From: Fistulifera solaris
Lineage: Eukaryota; Bacillariophyta; Bacillariophyceae; Naviculales; Stauroneidaceae
Direction: 5' to 3'
Length of the DNA stretch: 64,000 bases
NCBI GenBank assembly: GCA_030295235.1
Contig: AP026162.1
Location: 992,001 to 1,056,000, forward strand
In this document: positions 57,501 to 64,000 of the stretch, piece by piece
Layout of the letters: each line of letters begins with the position of its first letter
How positions within the stretch are numbered: position 1 is the first letter of the stretch
Notes under the pieces: generated by a model
The model's database searches: none
Told to the model about the DNA's origin: nothing
The model's input: the letters and a program-made list of their open reading frames with translations, nothing else
Translations under genes and position numbers: made by a program

Positions 57501-60500
57501 CACTAACAATATCCCATAGTTAAGAGAAACGGAAGCTATGGATTCTAGGCCTCTGACATGTTTGCCGAAAGGGAGTATTGTCACAATTCTCTCCGATAAA
57601 GTGTCCAAGGATTATGGAGTTTTATCTAGGAGAGTTTTCGTTCGCCACAAACCGGAAAACAACGCTGACCAAACGTTTACTGAGGGATGGGCTAGCATTC
57701 AATCCTCGCAAGGTTATGTGATTTTGAGCCCTCTGATTTCGACATGCTTCACTAATTCTCGTTGGGGCAGCACGCGCCCAGTTATCAAGCAATGTGGACA
57801 CGCAGCACATCTGAGGTGCGTCGAGACGCATACTCTGTCTCTGCACCACCGAGCGGCGAGTGAACAAACGTATGATGGACGATTTGCTGCAAATATTGAC
57901 GACGGTGAATTTTTATGTCCGCTTTGCAAGCAATTGTGTAATATTCTGATACCAAGAGATAAAATGACTGAAGGAGATTCGGAATTTATGGATGTAGAGG
58001 AGGATTGTCCGTCTGGTAAAGGTGAACTTGCAACCGTCCGGAGTATTTTAAGGAAAGGTTGCTCTGTACACCTGACAAGCGCGGAAAGCGAATCTATGAC
58101 AAGCAAAGCTCTGGATCAATTCGGTTCCAAATTATATAGTGCTATGAACGTTCCGTGGGACCGAGCAACCCAATCGCAAAGGATAAATCAGCAAGAATGG
58201 CTTCGGGCTATTCAAATGTGGGATTTTGAAGACATGTCTAGTGAAGATGGCAGTGTAAAGAATACGCTAGCATTGTTGCGACAACAACTAATTTCATGGT
58301 CGGCTGTTGGACACAACGCGTCTATCCTCGAGGCTAGTACCCGGGCACTGGAAGAAGTTCTGCCTTTCGGAACTTTTTCAGTGACTTCTGATCCATGGCA
58401 GGGGTTCAACACAAAATCGAGAGATTCTCATCCCATGCTACTGGAATTGCGACGCATGCTCAACGCATCGTCGGGTTTGCTACAACTTCTTTGCCGACGT
58501 GTTGCCGATCAGTTAACTACAAATGACAACACGGGACAGGTCACCGTTATTGGGGAATGTCTCGCTAGTATTCTCGAGGGCCGATGCTGGGTGCAAGATG
58601 TGTTGTCCAGTAAGGGTTTATGTGGAACCGATGCTGCATTGTGGAGTTGTTTGTACAGCTTGATATCAGCTGTCCCTTGCCACGTAGCTCGGGATGGCGC
58701 CATTGCACAACGATGCGAAGCAAGGGCAACAGCTGCCGCGATGTGGACGATGAAGGGTACTGGAAGATCGCACGACGAAAGAAGGGAGGTCCCCACTCCT
58801 TTGCCATTCAGCAGCTACCTAATGAGCACACCTGCTCTACTGGCTGGGGAACAATGGACCCGTGTTTAGATCCCACTCAATTTTTTTCCAAGCCCTTTCG
58901 TCCCGCAATCGCCAGTGTCTTTCCCTATCTCCCCCCTTCTTTCATGGGATCTTAACACTTACACTGCTTCCATATTATCCGCCTTCCTGGGAAACCCCGT
59001 GAAAATGTTACCAACATCAGAGCAAATACTCTTTGTTTGTAAGACACTTATTCTAGCACGTGTGGTGCAGGCCATCGTCACCCCTTGTGGTTTTGACCTT
59101 CCTGATGAGACTGAATTGGACGAAGAAAGTTGCTGGGATGACACTGAAGTGAAAAAGCAAGGGAGTGCGTTGAGTAAACTATTAGCTCATTGCCGATTCG
59201 TTATCGACAGCAAGTCGATGTCTCATGGCCAAGAGCTTCTGGGCGACGCCTCTTGGTATCAAGACAGTGTCGTGTTGGCTGGCCTTGGACGTGCTATTTT
59301 GCCCTTTTCCCGTTCACTTATTCTTATGTTGAGAGCTTTCGTTTCGACTGTTCACGAAAGACAGCAACGCGGGGGGCATCGAGTTGAAAGGAGCACGTTC
59401 AATGAAGTTTTGGAAAGTGTTCTTTGCAATGACGATCTTATGACAGTGGAAGACGGTTTTTGCCTTATCAAAGCGATGGATGGGCCACTGCCTAGTCAAA
59501 TGGTCGACCCCGCCGACGAGTGGTGGGAATTAATCAATAAGTGGCTGGTAGCGGCTCTTGGTCTTGAATGTCATCACGGCTCTCGGGGTAGCACGATTGG
59601 AAGCTCTGTTGACGATATCTCGTCTGTGATCGGTAAACACATTGACCCGCAACACGAAAGCACCGTGTCCAATCAAAGGGAACATAACGCTCCTGAAGCT
59701 CCAGCCTACTATATAAATGAGCCTATGGATCACGGTGATAGTGACGCAGAATCAAGTATAGAACCTGACCACGGCAACTTTTTGGGTCTCAGAACAGACA
59801 TTCTTAACGATAGTGACGACTACGAAGAAGAAGATGTGATGATGCAAGATGTGGAGGAATTTCCTGTTGTATCCGGTATGGTTCCTACTTTCACCTTTTT
59901 CAATCCGGCTTTGAACCAGAATGCTGACGGAGAGGAGGAGTCGTCTGAAGAATATAGTAGTTCTGAAAACGAGGGCCTGGATGGCGACCGTGCGTTCGCC
60001 CATGTCTCCAAGTCCCCTATCATATATTACCAACCCAGTTTATTAGGTCGTGAAAAGGTTGGCCCAGGTAAGCCCGGGGAAGCCTTTGAGTCGGGCCGCG
60101 CGAGCTGCGTTATGTCGGATTTGAGCCACCTCAGCTTAGTGCATCTGAGGGGAGTCCCCACTTTTAGCTTGGTCCGTCTGCCGAAGTCATTCGTTGAACT
60201 CTACAACATGGTGAACATAGTGAAAGGAAGCGGAGACGATTCTCCTAATCTTGACGATAACGAAGATTTGGCTAATTCTGAAACAGCGATTTGTCTTCTT
60301 ACTGGAGCCGTCATGCGCTCAGGATCCCCTAGAAGAACATTTGCTCGTGCAGCAAGGCAGCCCGGCTCATGCACGATACATGCCAGGAAAACTGGATCAG
60401 GAATCGGAATATTTTTTCTCGTTCAGAAGTGCACCGTACTCTTGATGCACAACAATAAATCGGCATATTCTCCTAGTTTGTACGTAGATGTCCACGGAGA

Positions 60501-60654
60501 AGAAGACCCTGGATTAAAACGAGGCCGACCACTTTTTTTGCAAGAAGATCGATTCAGGGCTTTGGAGCGACTATGGCGTCAGCAAGGTATCCCAGGAGAA
60601 GTGGCCCAGATTCGATCAACATCCGACCGCGTCATTCGCGACAACTGGTATTAA
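51502..60654 (+). CDS. Giant UBR1/UBR2-type E3 ubiquitin ligase (N-recognin)
   Basis: About 3,030 residues, well above yeast or human UBR1 (near 1,750-1,950). The UBR box, which binds N-degrons, is clear near 52,060-52,270: CGYVFKRGDIAWNCRTCQTD, then CVICDTCF, HSDHQGHEVYFH, GGCCDCGD, and CCDKH. The RING-H2 domain near 57,280-57,950 has DQCIICRCDD, CGHAAHLRCVETH and LCPLCKQLC, with a long insert. The end carries the UBR autoinhibitory cap (LYVDVHGEEDPGLKRGRPLF). One intron of 61 bp, 57459-57519. Single-base slips occur near 51,800, 52,685, 54,440, 54,960, 56,515, 58,853 and 58,930, at short runs; homology and gene order continue, so one gene is called. The start at 51502 is the first ATG and is uncertain. 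Confidence 0.92.
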
Positions 60655-60728
60655 GAGGCAATTATTAAAAAACTAATACGTCGAAAGTTAAAACTGTCAT
60701 TAGGCATGATTCAGAAATTCGCCAAGAA

Positions 60729-62303
60729 TCACTTAGCGTCGTCGACGATGAAATCAGCCCGACCCCAGGATTGGTCTCGATGGCGGTATAGTTCACTGAT
60801 GACCATCCCCGTGGCAAAGTCGTCAACAAATTGTCGTTTATCTACCTTAGCAATGTGGAGGCGCGTTGACTCACGGGTTGAGGCAATTAATGTGCCCGCT
60901 GCAAGATCATCGAAGAAAGTTTCGGATCGGATGCCCCAAACCTCCAACGCATCCACGTCAAATATTGCATCAACGCCTCGCTCCTTTCTTAAAAGTTGTC
61001 CCGATTCAAATGTCGTGTCCAGACATCCAGCGTAGCAACCTTCTAAGGACGGACGCAAATGCAGTCGAGGGGTATCGGCTGCAAGTCCACCGATTGCCAA
61101 GCCTTCCAGCGGTCCGTGGCCCCGGCGGTAAGAAACAGGGGTACTCAAAAATTGATGATAACATCTGCTAGACGTATAACAAGTTTGTTGCAGTGAGCTG
61201 CCAGATGTCGCATCTTCTCTTTTCATATTGTAACAGGTCCACGAGGGCTGAATGCGGAAAAGAAGTGTCGAACCTTCCACAGCCGTTAAGGATGAAGCCT
61301 CATCGCTGCTGGTCGTGTACCATTTAGGACCTTTCTTCCAAGGCAATTCTGTGTAGAAACCAAGCACTTCACTTTCTGTAGTTCGAATAAGTACCAAAGT
61401 AGGTCCCATGAATGATACCAAAGCATGGGAAAAGCTGGAAAAAGCGAGTCCGTCCTCGTCACTGTTGTACAGTCTTTGATCTTTTTGAAACCAAGGCCCG
61501 CCCAAACCCATCAACGACAGATGAAACGGAATCGGGTCCAATGGATGCTTCCAAAATCCTGACAAGTCATTCAAAGAATCACTTTGTCGTTCACAACTAG
61601 TAATCCAATTGAAAAGTAATGATTTATACCGTGGATTGGTGAATGAATCATTTTGTAGATTCGTGCCGACAAGTGTCGCGCCCAGAAGCGCATAATGGAA
61701 AACAGTAGAGAGCAGATGCACAGCATGCTTTGCTTGTCCTTCCAGCCACGCATTGATTTGAGTTAATGACAAGTAGCTATCCCTTTCATCATTCGATGAC
61801 GAAAAACTGGACAAGGATTCAGCCATCGTTTCGCGCAACCTAGATTCATTGATTTCTCGTGACCACAGTGACCGAAAGTGCAGCAAAAGAGCAGCTTTCG
61901 CGAGCCGAAGAATGAAATCAGCTATTCGAGAAGGCGAACAGTCGTCACCGAACGCTCGGTAAAGTCGCGTAACCAAAGTTTGTGCACTCCCCCGACCCAT
62001 GAGCGTAATAGCCGTTTCCATGAATTTGGCTCTTGCGTACAAATCTGGTTGCTCATGTTCTGAAATACCGACAACGGCGGCATTCGCATACTCTTGTTGA
62101 AATATCTGTGATAGTTCGGGCAAAATCTCTGTCTCCACTGACACTACAAGTGTCGTAAACTCTTCTTTAACGAGACAGCTCAATAAATGCGGAGTTGACA
62201 GCTGATCACACTGTTCGTAGACGGCAAAAACTTCAAGCAGGCGATCCAGTTCATGATCACGAAGAGGATATCGATCCAGAAGTGATTCGCGAAGAGAAAT
62301 CAT
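60729..62303 (-). CDS. TLDc-domain protein
   Basis: A 524-residue protein in one frame. The C-terminal ~240 residues show the TLDc fold: FSHALVSFMGPTLVLIRTTE, EVLGFYTELPWKKGPKWY, then STLLFRIQPSW, GLAIGGLAADTPRLHLRPSL and DVDALEVWGI near the end. TLDc proteins (OXR1, TBC1D24, NCOA7 relatives) are linked to oxidative stress protection and to binding or regulating the vacuolar ATPase. The N-terminal half is helical and lacks a TBC, LysM or calcium-binding motif that I can see. No signal peptide. It converges with the UBR gene, about 75 bp away. Confidence 0.85.
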   Translation of the reverse strand: MISLRESLLDRYPLRDHELDRLLEVFAVYEQCDQLSTPHLLSCLVKEEFTTLVVSVETEILPELSQIFQQEYANAAVVGISEHEQPDLYARAKFMETAITLMGRGSAQTLVTRLYRAFGDDCSPSRIADFILRLAKAALLLHFRSLWSREINESRLRETMAESLSSFSSSNDERDSYLSLTQINAWLEGQAKHAVHLLSTVFHYALLGATLVGTNLQNDSFTNPRYKSLLFNWITSCERQSDSLNDLSGFWKHPLDPIPFHLSLMGLGGPWFQKDQRLYNSDEDGLAFSSFSHALVSFMGPTLVLIRTTESEVLGFYTELPWKKGPKWYTTSSDEASSLTAVEGSTLLFRIQPSWTCYNMKREDATSGSSLQQTCYTSSRCYHQFLSTPVSYRRGHGPLEGLAIGGLAADTPRLHLRPSLEGCYAGCLDTTFESGQLLRKERGVDAIFDVDALEVWGIRSETFFDDLAAGTLIASTRESTRLHIAKVDKRQFVDDFATGMVISELYRHRDQSWGRADFIVDDAK

Positions 62304-62399
62304 AATAGAAATATCAAAATTATAGAAATTATAAACTACTACGTACCAGGTAATTGGATTGAGCGAAACACACAGAATTGAGCAGATTTTTATCTTGGG

Positions 62400-62500
62400 A
62401 TGTGATTTTTCACGTTCACAGAAAATGTGGGTGTGGGTTTACATACACAAAAAATGTGGGAATGTGATGTTTTTACGTTGACAGAAATGTGGGGATCTGG
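62400..62500 (-). repeat. Minisatellite-like copies related to the 19.7-kb array
   Basis: Three units of TTTTTCACGTTCACAGAAAA-type sequence ending in ATGTGGG lie near 62,406, 62,445 and 62,475. Reversed, they match the 19.7-kb minisatellite unit (CCCACATTTTCTGGGAACGT), with different spacing. Confidence 0.7.
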
Positions 62501-62501
62501 T

Positions 62502-63115
62502 GTTTTACTATAATCCAAACAGTTGGTTGTACCAATCCACGACTGATTTCAATCATACCTGGTAAGACTGCATCAGTCCTTCAATCCTTTCTTACATTCA
62601 GCCTGCAGCGCGAAATTTTTGTCTTTTTCGCATTTGATTATAGTCTCATTACAATAATAGATCCAAAGCTAATTATGCTCTCACCTTAGAATTTCACGCA
62701 ATTGCGATTTCGGCCGGCAATGTCTTCGGGTCCTGACCTTCATGTTTTACTATGATCCAAAGAGTTGGTTATACCAATTCAAGACTGGATTTCAATCATA
62801 AGACTGCATCAGTCCTTTTGTAATGCAGCCTGCAGCGCGAACTTTTTCGTCTTTTTTCGCGTTTGACCAAAGTCTCACTACAATAATGGACCCAAATCTA
62901 ATTATGTTCTTACTTTGAATTTCGCGAAATTGCGATTTCGGCCGGCAATGTCTTCGGGTCCTGACCTTCATGTTTTTACTATGATCCAAAAAGTTGGTTG
63001 TACCAATTCACGACTGGATTTCAATCATCTATCAATCCTGTATCCTTTGTATACATACAGCCCTCGCAGCCAAGGAGGTAGCGCGATTTTTTATTGTCTT
63101 TTTCGCGTTCGATTT
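62502..63115. repeat. ~235-bp tandem repeat array (about 2.7 units)
   Basis: The block starting GTTTTACTATGATCCAAA recurs at about 62502, 62744 and 62972 (periods 242 and 228 bp). GCGATTTCGGCCGGCAATGT followed by CTTCGGGTCCTGACCTTCATG is identical at the first two junctions. The last unit is cut short and diverged. The array ends about 90 bp before the M14 peptidase start and thus occupies its promoter. No coding sequence is seen in 62304-63203. Confidence 0.88.
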
Positions 63116-63203
63116 GTTTGATTGCGTCGGTTGTCGGTTTGAGCAGATACATAAGAGGAAAAGCCAATATTGCAGTATTCAATACAAGCAATCATTTTTA
63201 AAA

Positions 63204-64000
63204 ATGACTTTATTAATCGGGAGCTCGAAATGGGCGTGGTTTCTTTTTCTGGTGCAATACTTTGGTTGGCACGTCCGGTCATCGCCGTTTGGAAAACGAC
63301 ATGATTCATCCTTCCGGCATCGCTGGATCAAAGAGGCCACAACGATTCAAGAATACGAATTGTGGGACTCGAATCAAATCAAAGAGGAGTTAGAACGATG
63401 GGCCTCCCATTATCCGCAATTTGTTCGGCTCACAACATCACAAGACGCGTACGGTCTGCCGACCGCCGGACGAGCGGAGGATTGCCCCTTTGATGAAGGC
63501 GATGGCTGTAAAAATTACATTCTGACTTTACAAGACTTTGAGGCGTATCCGGAAGGATCCGAGGCGTCGAGGCATCTTCCCGAAGTCCTGTGGAGTGGAG
63601 AAGTACACGGTGACGAACGAGTGGGCCCGACCGCGGTGCTCGAAGCTACATCACTGCTTTTGTCGGCGGCTGCATGTGAGGCGCTTCCGCGTCGAAATCT
63701 CATGCCAGAGGGGGATGATGAAGAAGTACAAAAGGCTTGGGAGCGGGAACGACAGTTAGCGGACAATTGTCGAATGGAGTTACGACAATTTGGTATTGAG
63801 GATCAACATCGGAAATGGCTTGCCAGGCTCCTTTCGACGCGACGTCTGGTCGTTGTGCCGACAGCAAATGCATTAGGTTACTATAGAAGCGAACGAACAG
63901 AAAATGGAGTGGATGCAAATCGTGATTTTCCCTTTGATTTGACGGATCCGAAACAATGTATGACGACCATCGCCGGAAGAACTTTGAATGAAGTTTTTCG
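63204..64000 (+). CDS. M14 zinc carboxypeptidase, 5' part (runs off window)
   Basis: The frame is open from the ATG at 63204 to the right edge, so it has no stop in the window. A signal peptide or anchor begins it (MTLLIGSSKWAWFLFLVQYF). EVLWSGEVHGDERVGPTAVL supplies the zinc-binding H-x-x-E of M14 metallocarboxypeptidases, and VVVPTANALGYYRSERTENG then VDANRDFPFD is the usual M14 Asn-Arg substrate-binding segment. It probably removes C-terminal residues in the secretory pathway or outside the cell. A polar insert (PEGDDEEVQKAWERERQL) enlarges the loop between these parts. The second zinc histidine lies beyond the window. The tandem array occupies its promoter. Confidence 0.9.
   Translation, partial: MTLLIGSSKWAWFLFLVQYFGWHVRSSPFGKRHDSSFRHRWIKEATTIQEYELWDSNQIKEELERWASHYPQFVRLTTSQDAYGLPTAGRAEDCPFDEGDGCKNYILTLQDFEAYPEGSEASRHLPEVLWSGEVHGDERVGPTAVLEATSLLLSAAACEALPRRNLMPEGDDEEVQKAWERERQLADNCRMELRQFGIEDQHRKWLARLLSTRRLVVVPTANALGYYRSERTENGVDANRDFPFDLTDPKQCMTTIAGRTLNEVF

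Noticed and set aside
1-64000. CRISPR array, operons or bacterial origin
   Set aside because: Spliced genes, eukaryotic ribosomal proteins and plastid presequences show nuclear eukaryotic DNA; the repeats lack spacer structure.

Overview
This window looks like nuclear DNA of a pennate diatom, most likely Phaeodactylum tricornutum or a close relative. The evidence is compact genes with one to three introns of about 60-220 bp and GT-AG ends, several proteins with a signal peptide followed by an ASAFAP-like plastid transit start, an Hsp70 with a secretory presequence and a cytosolic EEVD tail, and a CoDi-like Ty1/copia retroelement. The species name is an inference; the diatom assignment is firmer. 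About 29 protein genes, one tRNA and several repeat arrays are supported.

Layout. 0-5.4 kb: end of a RING protein, a repeat array carrying HSE-like motifs, a UBE3C/Hul5-type HECT ubiquitin ligase and a small secretory PDI-like thioredoxin. 5.6-11.1 kb: a copia LTR element with identical 152-bp LTRs and a 5-bp target duplication. 11.2-19.5 kb: a TNase-like nuclease, a two-lobed GNAT acetyltransferase, Elongator subunit Elp4, an orphan protein and a CENP-X/MHF2-like histone-fold protein. 19.7-25.6 kb: a minisatellite, an L-galactose-dehydrogenase-like aldo-keto reductase, a probable periplastid Hsp70 and a class IV aminotransferase fold protein. 25.9-31.6 kb: a ~205-bp tandem array, RPS19, a kinesin-light-chain-like TPR protein, a small four-exon orphan and RPL32. 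32.2-34.5 kb: two tandem paralogous type I membrane proteins of no family I recognise. 34.9-51 kb: TRM13, PurF, an LRR-like protein, a SET methyltransferase, an SLC10-like transporter, tRNA-Glu, a plastid lipoyl synthase, a FAM86/METTL-type methyltransferase, a plastid-targeted multi-pass membrane protein and a four-RRM protein. 51.5-64 kb: a very large UBR1-type N-recognin, a TLDc protein, a ~235-bp tandem array and the start of an M14 carboxypeptidase.

Themes. Three ubiquitin ligases of different classes (RING, HECT, UBR) lie in one window. At least four proteins seem destined for the complex plastid or its surrounding compartment (Hsp70, LipA, the 48-kb membrane protein, and probably the SLC10-like carrier or SET protein). 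Otherwise the genes are ordinary eukaryotic housekeeping functions with no operon-like logic.

Caution. Many conserved host genes carry single-base indels, mostly one base too few in short A or T runs, while neighbouring genes are clean. This looks more like uncorrected assembly error than mass pseudogenisation. Coordinates below therefore span each gene, and the frame changes are noted.
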